Source: Saccharomycopsis fibuligera x Saccharomycopsis cf. fibuligera (taxonomy: Eukaryota > Ascomycota > Saccharomycetes > Ascoideales > Saccharomycopsidaceae). From it: a stretch of DNA of 64,000 nucleotides. The stretch covers positions 1,280,335 to 1,344,334 of the forward strand of contig CP012822.1 of NCBI GenBank assembly GCA_001936135.1. The letters are read 5' to 3'. The position numbers and the translations under genes are program-made. Below are positions 1 through 10,267 of this stretch, in pieces (position 1 is the first letter of the stretch; each line of letters starts with the position of its first letter). The notes below the pieces were generated by a model, which searched no databases, was not told the origin of the DNA, and saw only the letters and a list, made by a program, of their open reading frames with translations.

Positions 1-2
1 CT

Positions 3-2273
3 TACAGTCCTCCAGTCCAAGTTAGTGTCAGTGATCCTGGCGCTTCCTGGAGAAACAGCTACTATTGGAACCGCTTGGCTGACCAATTTGCCGCTGGCGC
101 TGGCGCTGACGGCCTGCCGCAGCAGAACGGCCAACATCCCACCAAAGAGCAGATCAAATCAGCTGTTGAGCAAGCTCAAGAGCGGCTTGAATCAAACAGG
201 TCTATCAATTTGGTCACCGTTATTGACCCTCATGCAAACAGAAACTTTGCTGCTTTGCTCAAAACTCACGGCAAGGGCGTTGTCAATAAGCCTTTTGAGG
301 AGCGTTGCCATTTGTATTTCAAGCAGCTTTTCGACACCGACCCACAATGGAAGCTACAGAGACGCACAGAACTCAACAACATTTTCGAGCGCAAAATCTT
401 CTACAACAAGGAAGGCTGGGTGCAAGATAGACTAAATGACTTGTCTCGAGTCAAGGAAAAGGAGTATAACGAGAAAAAGCAAAAAGGTGAAAAGGTTGGC
501 GACAAGCCTGACAAGTTTTGGTCTGAGGCTGATAAGTCTAGTTTCGAGGCCAAGTTTTACGAAGCTTACGAAAAGTTGCAGGGCACCCAATACGACATGA
601 TCAACGACATAAGGCATTTAACCATTTACTCGAAATGTTTTTTGCACGATTCTGATTCAAGCAGTTACAAGAAGTTCCTTCAAAGCGGCCCTTCAGGTTT
701 GGCCAAAAATGATGGAAACAGCGGTAGTGACGATTCTAAAAAGCCCAATTTGACCCCAATGAATCCTTTTGAAAATATAGAATTTAGAGTGTTTCCGTAT
801 TTGAGTAGAAAGCTTCCGATCTATCAAAGATGGACTGGCGAACGTGTCATTGGACCTCCAGATATGACCAAGTACTTTAGCGACGAAGTTAAAGCCGCCG
901 ACGGGAACGTCAATATTGATGACTTGAATCCCAAAACTTATATCACAAGACAAGAAGGATTCGACTTTAACTTTGATATTGGCACTGGCGAATCGTTCTT
1001 CAATTCCTTCAAGAGCAAAATCAATGGTAAAGGTATAGTGATGTCTAGTGCAGATCCATTTTTGGACGATACTCTTGCGCTAATCAGAGCTCTCAGGGCA
1101 GTGGGTAACAAGTTGCCAATTCAAATCGTTCACAAGGGCGATTTGACTAGCAAGTCCCAAGTACGTTTGGTGCAAGAAGCTAGAAAAAACGATATTGCAT
1201 TCCCTCAAGAAGAAGCCGAGAAATTAAAGAATATGGAAAATGCAAATGCAAACTTTGATCCTACATTTCCCAAACAGGAAGTTTGGTTTGTTAATGTTGA
1301 CAGATGTATTGCCAATGATTACAAGGACAGCTTTGTTTCTTATGCGAACAAGTTGCTTGCTTACTCTTTCAACTCGTTTGATGAAATGTTGTTAGTGGAT
1401 TCTGATATCGTACCATATGTCAATCCACAAAGATTTTTCGAATCATCTCAATATAAAAAGTCCAACTCTTTATTCTTCAAGGACAGATCGCATGATGAGA
1501 CTGTGGCCGAAACTGATATCGAATTCTTCACCAAAATGCTCCCAAGCGATTTGGACGAAGTCATGTTCAACATTCCAGAAACAACTGCAAAAACTTTGAA
1601 TAACCGTTACATGAAACTTAGATACAAACACTACATGGAAAGTGGGGTTGTTGCATTGAAAAGAAGCCAATATTGGGATGGCATATTTATCTCTGTACAA
1701 TTGAGTTTCTGGAAGCCCGTGATGGAAAGAGTTTGGGGTGATAAAGAATTGTTTTGGTTTAGTCAATCTATTGCTGGTAACGAAAATTATGAATTTAACG
1801 AAAATCATGTTGCTTCTATTGGTCAGTTAACCAGACAAGAATTCCGGAAAGATTTGGTTTCGAAAGAACTTTGCGCAACTCACCCAGGCCACATTTCCTC
1901 CGACGATGATTCATTGCTATGGATCAATTCTGGTATTTTGACTTGTAAAAGAACTGATTCATTTGACCGTGATTTTGAAGAGCAAAGTAAAAAAGGATTC
2001 AAGACAAAAGAAGAGTTAAAACATCATTACGAAAGTGCTCTTAAAATCACCGATGCTGTAATCCCACCAGATTCTGGCTTGTATGAAGTGCAGAATGATA
2101 AAGGTGAACCATCAAGAGGTTGGAAAACTACTGGCTTATGTTGGGGTTACTTTTGGTGTGCTTATAGCTCAATTGGTGGTAGTAACTTGCCTGAACACCA
2201 AGGTAGATTAATCCATTTCCCAGAAAGTGATGTTGTTTGGCATGACTATGTTGGTAAAGTCTATAAAGGTTGA
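3..2273 (+). CDS. MNN1-type alpha-1,3-mannosyltransferase (5' end outside window)
   Basis: Golgi type II glycosyltransferase of the MNN1 family, which adds terminal alpha-1,3-mannose to N- and O-glycans using GDP-mannose. The frame is open from base 3 with no in-frame ATG at its start, so the true start and the membrane anchor lie left of the window. About 756 codons are visible, ending at TGA 2271-2273. The catalytic domain contains the metal-binding DxD motif in the context LLVDSDIVPY (near base 1390-1420), preceded by FNSFDEM. The segments YMKLRYKHYMESGVVAL and CATHPGHISSDDDS are typical of MNN1 rather than MNN2 proteins. Which MNN1 paralogue it is cannot be decided. The family assignment is solid; exact linkage specificity is inferred. 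It heads a cluster of mannosyltransferases that continues to 12.3 kb. Confidence 0.85.
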   Translation, partial: YSPPVQVSVSDPGASWRNSYYWNRLADQFAAGAGADGLPQQNGQHPTKEQIKSAVEQAQERLESNRSINLVTVIDPHANRNFAALLKTHGKGVVNKPFEERCHLYFKQLFDTDPQWKLQRRTELNNIFERKIFYNKEGWVQDRLNDLSRVKEKEYNEKKQKGEKVGDKPDKFWSEADKSSFEAKFYEAYEKLQGTQYDMINDIRHLTIYSKCFLHDSDSSSYKKFLQSGPSGLAKNDGNSGSDDSKKPNLTPMNPFENIEFRVFPYLSRKLPIYQRWTGERVIGPPDMTKYFSDEVKAADGNVNIDDLNPKTYITRQEGFDFNFDIGTGESFFNSFKSKINGKGIVMSSADPFLDDTLALIRALRAVGNKLPIQIVHKGDLTSKSQVRLVQEARKNDIAFPQEEAEKLKNMENANANFDPTFPKQEVWFVNVDRCIANDYKDSFVSYANKLLAYSFNSFDEMLLVDSDIVPYVNPQRFFESSQYKKSNSLFFKDRSHDETVAETDIEFFTKMLPSDLDEVMFNIPETTAKTLNNRYMKLRYKHYMESGVVALKRSQYWDGIFISVQLSFWKPVMERVWGDKELFWFSQSIAGNENYEFNENHVASIGQLTRQEFRKDLVSKELCATHPGHISSDDDSLLWINSGILTCKRTDSFDRDFEEQSKKGFKTKEELKHHYESALKITDAVIPPDSGLYEVQNDKGEPSRGWKTTGLCWGYFWCAYSSIGGSNLPEHQGRLIHFPESDVVWHDYVGKVYKG

Positions 2274-2389
2274 TTTATCTAGTTTTTGTATCATTATTCG
2301 CTTATTGTTTTTGGTTTCCTTTTTCTCTTCTCCAATGTGTTTTATTACTAATATTAGATTTGTTAGACTTTTAGTTACCTACTGCAAAA

Positions 2390-3237
2390 CTAAAATATCA
2401 ACATGATCCACTCGTTATTCATTGTTAATACAGCCGGTGGCTTGATCTACCAGCAAGACTACTCCAACGGACTTAATAAAGCTCTCGATTAATAACTATT
2501 TGGTGTTTGCCAGAACAATTCGCGACTTTCATGCAGTTTCCTCTAAGTTAACCTCATCTCAGGTGAAAAGCCCAACGTTGTCTCTTGGCAATAGCTTAAA
2601 CACGCCAAAGGTACATCATAACCATCATTTGGTCGATATAACTACATTCAATGAAAACAGTAATGATGAAGACAGCGATAGTTGGTTGAATCAACTCATT
2701 AGTAACTTTGCAAGTCTGGGTAATGCAGCAGCAGCAACGACTAATGTCAACTTACTCTCCAATTTGTCCATCAGTTACAATAAGCTTAACTCGAATTTCT
2801 TCTATATGAATAGTAACTTTACAGGGTTGAATACAATAGAAACCAGTTTATTAATATTTTCAAATTCCAGACGATACCTGAATAACATCCATGAGAAGAC
2901 TATACCTTCAAATGCCATAACAGCAGGAGCAACGGAAGTAGTAGCAGCTGCTGCCAGTAATTGACGCTCATATGACTTTAACAGAGGATCTGCTTCCCCG
3001 GTTACTGGAGAAGTAGGCGCTGCTTCTGCCGTCGCTGATGCCACAGACACATACAATAAGGACACCCGCTGCAATACTAAAATATTAACATGATCCACTC
3101 GTTCATTCTCAATAGAGCCGGTGGCTTGATCTACCAGCAAGACTACTCCAACGGACTTAATAAAGCTCTCGATTAATAACTATTTGGTGTTTGCCAGAAC
3201 AATTCACGGCGTTCATGCAGTTTCCTCTAAGTTAACC
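2390..3237 (+). repeat. Direct repeat of the TRS23 5' end (2390-2553 and 3077-3237)
   Basis: Two nearly identical blocks of about 160 bp, 687 bp apart, each start just before an ATG and end in AAGTTAACC. They differ by scattered substitutions and one in-frame codon indel just after the ATG. Both contain the same one-base frame disruption (GGACTTAATAAAGCTCTCG). Sequence after each block is different, so the duplication is confined to the gene's 5' part or was followed by separate deletions. Confidence 0.85.
2403..2964 (+). pseudogene. TRS23: TRS23 relic, copy 1 (N-terminal and middle part)
   Basis: The ATG at 2403 opens a frame reading MIHSLFIVNTAGGLIYQQDY, which matches the conserved start of Trs23/TRAPPC4, a core TRAPP subunit for ER-Golgi and Golgi vesicle tethering. 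This frame stops at TAA 2490. The homology continues without a gap in the +1 frame (KLSINNYLVFARTI, then HAVSSKLT), as if one A had been gained in AATAAG to AATAAAG. The +1 frame runs to 2964 through an Asn/Ser-rich linker and a weak match to the family's 'GLxxIET' segment. The following YQTLTGxKF core and the C-terminus are missing. Two frames and a truncated end make this most likely a pseudogene. A programmed +1 frameshift is possible but would not repair the missing C-terminus. Confidence 0.7.
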
Positions 3238-3493
3238 CAACGTCGTAGCGTTACAAGTTTAACCAAGACTGCATCGTCATTGTTTTTCGTTAATCCTGGA
3301 TCAGCAGCAGCAGCAGCTGTTGAGATGAAGAAAACGCTTAATACAGATTATGAAATTGCTGAGGATTTGCTTAGAAAAATATATGTGATGTATAGTGACT
3401 ATGTGATGAAAAATTCGTTCTACTCAATGGATATGTCAGTAAAGACAGATGTTTGATAATAAGGTTATCATGAATAAATTTGGAGTAGAGTAA
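3090..3493 (+). pseudogene. TRS23: TRS23 relic, copy 2 (N- and C-terminal parts)
   Basis: Second copy of the TRAPP subunit gene. The ATG at 3090 gives MIHSFILNRAGGLIYQQDY and stops at TAA 3174. Homology resumes in the +1 frame (INNYLVFARTIHGVHAVSSK), as in copy 1. The middle of the protein is deleted, but the conserved C-terminal block is present (EDLLRKIYVMYSDYVMKNSF, then YSMDMSVKTD). A second frame disruption lies near 3450: the frame stops at TGA just after KTDV, while FDNKVIMNKFG, matching the family's last helix, continues in another frame to TAA 3491-3493. With two disruptions and an internal deletion it is unlikely to be functional. Trs23 is essential in S. cerevisiae, so an intact gene should exist elsewhere. 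Confidence 0.7.
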
Positions 3494-3598
3494 AATGACT
3501 GAAAATTTTTCCATGGTAATGACAAACAGTAAATTTAACAGTCAGAAGAGAAACACAATAAAAATTTGTCTGGTGAGGAAATTGAATTTATATAGCTA

Positions 3599-4879
3599 CT
3601 ACTTCCATTCACTGACCCAGTTCAGATCATACCACAAATTTTGCATATCATGGAACCTTTTGCCACAAGTAAATCCAGTTTTGAAAGTAACTTCTTTCTG
3701 ACCATCACAAGTGCATTTTTTCAATTGTTTAAACTTCTTATTAGCAGGACAGGCAGTATTAGTAGTATGTTTATAACCAAACTGTTGACTAAACAAATGA
3801 ATTTGACTCTTATCTAAAAACAAAGCAGCTGCCATAGTATGAATTGGAGCATCGCCCCATCTTTCATACCAGAACCCGTTGCTTTTATCCAAATAATTGA
3901 AGTATTTGGTATATAATTCACTTCTAAAGAAATCCAAGTTAGCAATTTCGAAGTTTGTCCAAAAATGACAGTTATTGTAAGTTTCTCCATCATCTTCAGA
4001 AATTAAGTAGAGTGCATTATCCTTAGTACGTTTTTGGCCCAACATAGTAGAAGTTAGGTTTTCCAGCTTGACAAAACTTTTGACTGTGGACCAAAGTGAA
4101 GGAATAGTATCTATGATTTCATATGGAATGAGCATTGTGCCGTAAACCTTTTTATTCTCAATCATGTATTGAAACGGATCAAAATCAATATCGCAGAAAT
4201 ATTCAACTTCTGGTTCGACTCTCCAATACCATGTATATTCTTTCAAAAGATCGTGATTGAAAAAAAAGCCAGACTCAAATCTACACATGTGTCTATAGGA
4301 GTCTGAACGGGCATAAGGAACATTCTTGCTACCGAGTTTGTTTTTAGCATTGGCAAATTTTTCCATGTCCAAGTCCTTAGGTATCGACCACATGGACTTA
4401 GGAATGACACCGAATTTGACAATACCGCTTATTTTATCAGTGACCTTTTGTTTGAATTCATCGGTGAATTCCATATCATTAAGAAACACCCAATCATAAT
4501 GATACCTTTTATTGAATTGGTTTTCGACAGACTCAATGGACTGGATAATTCCCTGTAAATCCGCATTTCTCGCCAAGGTGACAAACGCAGCTTTGATTTT
4601 CCCACCGGATTTTGCGTTGATGGTTTTGGGATTGTTGATCTTTTTGGTGGAAGTGCTGCTGCTGCTGTCTTTGCTAGCATCAGACGAAGAGGAGGAGAAG
4701 GAACTCGAACTGAAAAGATTGCTAGTGTGTGTTTTAAGACTGTTTATTGTATCTATGCTGGTGGAAAGGACAACATTGGAGCTATCGTCAAGTTTGTTTG
4801 AAAGTACCAATAGTACCGTTAGCGATGACACAGCAAGCGTTAGAAATAACACTACAGTGCGTTTGAATGTAAGAAGCAT
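3599..4879 (-). CDS. KRE2/MNT1 (KTR) family alpha-1,2-mannosyltransferase
   Basis: GT15 Golgi mannosyltransferase of the Kre2/Mnt1/Ktr family, using GDP-mannose to extend O-linked and N-linked glycans. The 426-residue protein starts at ATG 4879 with a short cytosolic tail, a signal anchor (about residues 8-28), a Ser-rich stem (57-78) and a catalytic domain from about residue 94. Diagnostic motifs are YRHMCRFESGFFF (195-207), YWRVEPEVEYFCDIDFDPF (218-236) and YERWGDAPIHTMAAALF. The Glu-rich YWRVEP segment is conserved across GT15 enzymes; the catalytic Glu of Kre2 lies in a later motif (NFEIANLDFFR here). The C-terminus carries Cys residues (CTCDGQ, CGKRFHD) as in family members. It ends at TAG 3599-3601, about 100 bp from the TRS23 relic on the opposite strand. 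Family certain; orthologue not assigned. Confidence 0.9.
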   Translation of the reverse strand: MLLTFKRTVVLFLTLAVSSLTVLLVLSNKLDDSSNVVLSTSIDTINSLKTHTSNLFSSSSFSSSSSDASKDSSSSTSTKKINNPKTINAKSGGKIKAAFVTLARNADLQGIIQSIESVENQFNKRYHYDWVFLNDMEFTDEFKQKVTDKISGIVKFGVIPKSMWSIPKDLDMEKFANAKNKLGSKNVPYARSDSYRHMCRFESGFFFNHDLLKEYTWYWRVEPEVEYFCDIDFDPFQYMIENKKVYGTMLIPYEIIDTIPSLWSTVKSFVKLENLTSTMLGQKRTKDNALYLISEDDGETYNNCHFWTNFEIANLDFFRSELYTKYFNYLDKSNGFWYERWGDAPIHTMAAALFLDKSQIHLFSQQFGYKHTTNTACPANKKFKQLKKCTCDGQKEVTFKTGFTCGKRFHDMQNLWYDLNWVSEWK

Positions 4880-7510
4880 GATGGTTTCGGTGTGGCCAAA
4901 ATCAAAGGGTCATAAAGAATGGGACCGATGAAAAGAAAAAGTCTATTGTTTCCAATATGTTTTGGTTCCAGTGCCAGATTGACGTTGCGGACACATCAAT
5001 AGAGAAAGCAAGGCAGCTTTTGGATCAAAAGTGGGTGAAGGAAAAAGCAGGAAAAAGTAAAGCTAAAGCAAAAATAAATGCCCACGATGCAACAAACAAG
5101 GCTTATTGTTTGAAAATTACGGATTAATTCTTCAGCCACGTTTGGTGAATATTATAGCAGAAATCAAGTTTTCTTGCAATTTAAGAAAAAAACTATTCTT
5201 CAAGTTTTCAAAGAGCACTACTGGAGTTTTACAAAGAGCATGCATCTTATAAAGACAACACCAGAAAGATGGCATACGCACAATGCTACCAACGGTTCTT
5301 TCATTATGTAGTTTGCAAAGTTGTTATGATCAATCTTATTATAACCTAGGGGAAAGGGGGTGGACACGCGGAGCGCTTTTTTATTTTTTTTATTTTTTTT
5401 TTCCTTTATTTTCGTTTGCTGCACCGCCTTTTCATCCACCAGCCACAGTACTTGTGGCGGTGAGGGTACTGAGTACATAAGCAAAGCTTCATAACATATC
5501 AGCTTCATCTAAGAGGTACTTTGATTCTGCTTCCTTCTAGCAAACATTGAGTTCTAGACCAACAGGTCAAGATACGGCCACGTAATGACCTTATTTAGAA
5601 TCCGCTATGCGGTTACAGAACGCATAGTTACTACTATGAATGGCTAAATGCTACTATGTGTTGTATAGTCAGTCTGATTATTATTTATATATGGTTCAAC
5701 CCAATATTGTAATATGTTTATCACTATTTAGTTATATTTGAAATGCTAGGCTGTTACACCCAATAACTATGAACCCAAAGCTATCAGCATTCTGTAACTT
5801 TCACACAGTGATATTGCAACCCTATAAAATATTAGGCAGCCGTCTAACATGGTGGACCCGTTACTTCATTCAAATTTTTTGCACACATCCAGCCCATCGC
5901 AGGATACAACATGCATTCTATCCAGACTACAACATGCATAATCCATACAATCACCGAAACTTCTTGACGTCAGCCAATTCGGCTCTGGAGTAGAAAATGC
6001 ACAAAAGCATTATAGACCTTCAGAATATGCGTTTTACGCTATGCTAATTCTTTTAGTGAGAAAAGTGTCAAGGGAAAGCTTAAGACGGCCTCTTGGTTTG
6101 ATCTGGTGAAGTCAGCATACATACTAAACTGAAGCGAATATTCAAGCTTCATTAAAGCTGATTCAAGTTACTTATAATATAATGTGCGCTACTTTGGACA
6201 TCTATCCATATAAAGGTTTTGACTCTAATTGCAGTCCGAATGCGCCTATTATAGCCGCTTTCTCGGACCACTAACTATCTAACAACCGCGGAACTCAAAC
6301 ACGCTCAGGCACACAGAGGGTCGCCGCACATCCTCGTCTAGGGGGAGGTGGAACATAAGCATACGAATTCCTCACCTTATTCTCTCCATCATGCCATCCC
6401 TTGAAGGATCTTCGTAAGAACTTGGCCACTTGTGCTGTTCCTTAAAAGGACACAGTTGTAGTTCTCTCTTTTAGGAAATATTGTTTATTGTTACTAAGAC
6501 ACTCCTTAGAGTTGACTATTTAACCAGAAACGATCGCTAGTTCTCTAGTTAGTTGTACATAGTTGATACATTATCGCTTGATCCACCCACCAACCACATT
6601 ACAAATTTCTATTTGTATACTGCTTTGTTTATGAGTGGTTTTCAACCTTATAAACCTGCTTTTTTTGGCATGTACTTGGGGGGCGTAGGTTTGGAAAAGG
6701 GTTAGGGAAATGTAATTTTAAACACTGGCAAGAACTATATTTTGTCCAACATGCTGTATACAGTTTTCCTTTTTCTGGCCCGCTAGCTGCTATAGCCCTT
6801 ACTAAAAAAAATTTCAAGATCTCCTCGCCCCATCTTGTTATGGTAAGGTATTTTTATTTTTCAACTTTCAAAAACTACGTGGCTAGAGCTCCGCATGCTG
6901 GACCCCAGTAGCGGCATACATATGAATGTGGGGCATTAAAGGCCCGGTAGTCGGAAGCTACTGACAGAATATAGAAGGGCTTGATGATACGCATTTTACA
7001 GTTAGAGTCAAGGCTACTTAATCATTAAAAAAAAACTCTGATAGTGGCCATGGTTATATGAAGGCGTGCAGAGCCCTTGAAGTTCTGATAAAGGGTCTTC
7101 TCCAGGGATCTAGAGTGTCCGTATATGTTGTGCATTGAATACGACGCGCCGCAGACTTTCTGTTATCATGTGAACTACCACGTGATCTACTCCCTTTCAA
7201 AAAGCGCGGCTTGTTTTAGGTAAAAATAGAAACAGCAAAGCAAAAGCTTCAGACCAGTCAATTTATCACAGTCGATTTATCACAGTCGATTGATCAGTTA
7301 CACACAGTTGCCATCTCATTCACTCCAATTGAATCCCTGTTAGCACTCCAGCGATCTGCAACCGCTGGATTTTTCTCAACATATTAGCGCGCGTCAGTGT
7401 CAACAGAAAGACAAATTACGCATCGCACTCCAGCTTTTATTCACTTTTGTTATCCAACTGTTTTCTTTAACAAACAACAAATGACCTTAGTATAGTTTCT
7501 GGCTCTTATC
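4880..7510. other. Long intergenic region (2.6 kb), no convincing gene
   Basis: Divergent promoter region between the KTR gene and the first MNN2-type gene. It contains T-rich tracts (about 5380-5412), many stops in every frame and no recognisable protein. The stretch about 6240-6605 has the composition of a yeast retrotransposon LTR, but no terminal repeats, target duplication or primer-binding site could be identified. A CACGTG E-box lies at 7179-7184 and a three-unit tandem repeat at 7255-7296, both within 350 bp of the downstream ATG. Confidence 0.5.
7255..7296. repeat. Three tandem 14-bp units in MNN2-type promoter
   Basis: Units CAGTCAATTTATCA, CAGTCGATTTATCA and CAGTCGATTGATCA follow each other directly, about 215 bp upstream of the mannosyltransferase ATG. 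Regular spacing could reflect a transcription-factor site array or simple slippage. Confidence 0.7.
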
Positions 7511-9499
7511 ATGATTCCTAGATTTTTATACAAGCGGTCCGTGCTCTTGTCGGTATTTTTGACCCTCTTGGTCTTCTTAATAGTGTCCAATACCGGCAGC
7601 CAAACTACTCCAATAAATCACCATAGCGCTAGTACAGGCGACAGCGCCAGCACTCCAAAGAATGCAAACAATCTTCACAACGTCATTGCTGGCCAGGAAA
7701 ACAACAAAAAGCTATGGCAGGCGATTAAGGGTTCCACCAGTGGATCTGATTCCTTTGGCAGTAAGTTGTACGACTATTTGTTTACCGGCGCTAACGACAA
7801 CTCTTTGTCTTCATCATCGTCTTCTGGCTCAGCTGGTTCTGCTTCAAGCCATGTGGAGAAATTAGATGAAAACTTGAAGTTCACTGATTTCTTGTACCAG
7901 CTATTCAAAAAAGTGTTTGAATTGAAGCCAGAGTCCCCCGACTTGAGCGACTTTTATCAAAAAGATGCAGATGGCAACTTGATTAAAGTACCAACCCTTG
8001 GGATGGACAACATGTACAAGCCAGATAAACCAAACTTCTCAATAAATTACTTGAAATCTATCATCAAGCTCAACAAGTTGGATGTGGACGAGCTCAAGAC
8101 CAAACACACCAGATTTGTGGATTTCATGAAGAACTTGAAGCTTCCTGTTGACTTTTACAAAAAGAATTCTAATGGAATCATTTATGTAGGAGGTGGTAAA
8201 TTTACTTGGTTTGCCCTTTTATCCATCAGAAACGTTAGACAAATTGGCTCTAATCTTCCTATAGAGTTGTTTATTCCAACCAAAGATGAGTATGAGTATG
8301 TTGTCTGCGAAGAAATCTTGCCAAAGTTAAACGCCAAATGTGTTTTGATGTATGAATTTTTGAAAGATCACGACAAGGGTAAGAGTCCAATTTTTAAAGA
8401 TGCTGAATTCAAAGGTTTCACCTACAAATCACTAGCATTATTGTTGTCGAGCTTCGAAAACATTTTGCTATTAGACGCTGATAATGTTCCGTATTACAAT
8501 CCTGATTTGCTATTCCTTAACGAGCCATACACTAGCAACAAATTCGTGCTTTGGCCTGATTACTGGCAAAGATCTACCTCGCCATATTTTTACGACATTG
8601 CCTCTATTGATTTGGTAGGATTAAACTCCAAAGACTATACTGAAGAAGAAATTAAAGACAAAATTCCTTTGCACAATTTAAAGGGGGCTATTCCAAATCC
8701 TTCTACCGAATCCGGTCAGTTGATGATTTCCAAATCCAAACATTGGGATGTGTTATTATTATCACTATACTACAATATTTATGGACCAAAGCATTATTAC
8801 CACTTGTTTTCTCAAGGTGCTGCAGGCCAAGGTGACAAGGAAACCTTTTTGGCTGCTGCTACTGTTTTGAAGTCGTCGTTTTACCAAGTGACTTCGAAAG
8901 TCAGTGCTATTGGATACTTTAAAAAGGAAGGTGGTGATTACAGAGGCACTGCACAGGGCCAGAAATCTCCAATTGAAGATTTACTCAAGAAAACAAGCTT
9001 AGAAGGATTAAAAAAATTTTTCAAAGAGCATAAAGACTTTGTCGATAATGATTCTGAAATCAACAAGATTGTCAGAAAATACGCCGAAGGCAAAGAAGAG
9101 TTAAGCGAAGATGAATTTAACAAGTTAACAAAATACAACAACATCAAAGAGCCAGATGTATTTTTTATTCACGAATCAACCCCAAAGTTGGATCCAATTC
9201 AATTGATTCATGATGAAGAATTTATCAATGACGAAGTAGTGGACCCTGCAACCAACGAAAACAAACGCATTAGGTTTTACGGTAATTACATCACAAAGAA
9301 GAATAACTACCAGTTTGAAAAACTTCAAATGGATTATATTTACGACTATTTGTGTGATAGAAATCTCATCATCAGATTCATCGAAGAGCAAATCAAGAAA
9401 TTATACGTGAATCAAAACCAAAAATTTGACAAACAACAATTCTGTAAAAAATTGGATGAACAAAGACAGTGGCTTGCTGGCATTGAGTTTACTGATTAG
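7511..9499 (+). CDS. MNN2-type alpha-1,2-mannosyltransferase (tandem copy 1)
   Basis: Golgi alpha-1,2-mannosyltransferase of the Mnn2/Mnn5 family, which starts side branches on the alpha-1,6-mannan backbone of N-glycans. The 662-residue protein begins MIPRFLYKRS with a signal anchor (about residues 11-27) and a Ser-rich stem (to about residue 118). The catalytic core includes SNGIIYVGGGKFTWFALLS, then LPKLNAKCVLMYEF, the DxD motif in ENILLLDADNVPYYNPD (D322, D324), NPSTESGQLMISK, the GQGDKETFLAAA segment and the C-terminal HESTPKLDP motif. Stop TAG at 9497. It lies 768 bp upstream of a clear paralogue in the same orientation, an arrangement that suggests tandem duplication. Which member of the expanded MNN2 family it represents is not decided. 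Confidence 0.9.
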   Translation: MIPRFLYKRSVLLSVFLTLLVFLIVSNTGSQTTPINHHSASTGDSASTPKNANNLHNVIAGQENNKKLWQAIKGSTSGSDSFGSKLYDYLFTGANDNSLSSSSSSGSAGSASSHVEKLDENLKFTDFLYQLFKKVFELKPESPDLSDFYQKDADGNLIKVPTLGMDNMYKPDKPNFSINYLKSIIKLNKLDVDELKTKHTRFVDFMKNLKLPVDFYKKNSNGIIYVGGGKFTWFALLSIRNVRQIGSNLPIELFIPTKDEYEYVVCEEILPKLNAKCVLMYEFLKDHDKGKSPIFKDAEFKGFTYKSLALLLSSFENILLLDADNVPYYNPDLLFLNEPYTSNKFVLWPDYWQRSTSPYFYDIASIDLVGLNSKDYTEEEIKDKIPLHNLKGAIPNPSTESGQLMISKSKHWDVLLLSLYYNIYGPKHYYHLFSQGAAGQGDKETFLAAATVLKSSFYQVTSKVSAIGYFKKEGGDYRGTAQGQKSPIEDLLKKTSLEGLKKFFKEHKDFVDNDSEINKIVRKYAEGKEELSEDEFNKLTKYNNIKEPDVFFIHESTPKLDPIQLIHDEEFINDEVVDPATNENKRIRFYGNYITKKNNYQFEKLQMDYIYDYLCDRNLIIRFIEEQIKKLYVNQNQKFDKQQFCKKLDEQRQWLAGIEFTD

Positions 9500-9711
9500 T
9501 TTAGCTTGCTTAATTTTTCATTTTCCCATTTCTTCCTCTTTTTGCTATCCCTCATAGTTTGCATATAACGTTGTCAAAAATTCATCAAAGTTTATTTTAC
9601 AACTAGCTAGCCAGCATTTTGCAAATGCCAGCAACACAGTCTCAATACTGAGCTCCAAATTAGAATCTGAAGAATCAATTTCTTTTTTTCTTTTTTCTTT
9701 CTTTCTTTCTT

Positions 9712-9744
<33 letters not shown>

Positions 9745-10267
9745 ATTTCACTTTAATTATTTGCCTTTATTTAGTTTGCTCTTGTATTTTCTTTTCTTTT
9801 TTTACTGTCTCCCTCTTTTAACATTTTTTAAAACCAATGCTAGTATACATTCACTGGTTAATATATTTACGTCAAGATACGCCATGCCCCCTTAGTTCTT
9901 GCTTATGGTTTTTGCTAGGCCTTTTCCTAGACAGCAGGTGTGTACAACAAACTTCTACAACTCTGTGTACAGCATTCAGCTCTCTTCTGCATTTTAGTGC
10001 TAAATGAAGGGTCTAGAGCATTGATGCATGTGATATACGCATTATACTGCAGGCGAAGAAAGAAGGAAAGCGTGTCGTTTTTCGGAGGAGATTTCGCGGC
10101 TTTTCGCAGGATGAGACAGAAAGACATGTTTGAGCATCAGCAGAGAGACGAAGTGATTGTTGAGGCTGCGACCCACTCGAGAAATCAAACTAAATAACTT
10201 GGTGATATTTTAAACTCGTAAGAGTACTACTTGGAGCAGCTCTTCACTTGTTTAATTTTTGACCACC
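9500..10267. other. Intergenic with C/T microsatellite and poly(T)
   Basis: Spacer between the two tandem mannosyltransferase genes. It has a pyrimidine run of CTTT units passing into an uninterrupted T tract of about 30 bases (9690-9742), followed by more T-rich DNA to 9830. The rest is presumed terminator and promoter. I see no gene: short open frames at 9927-10197 have no recognisable features. Confidence 0.6.

Noticed and set aside
5690-5710. tRNA B-box-like GGTTCAACCC
   Set aside because: No matching A-box or cloverleaf could be formed around it. No other tRNA, rRNA or snoRNA was recognised in the window.
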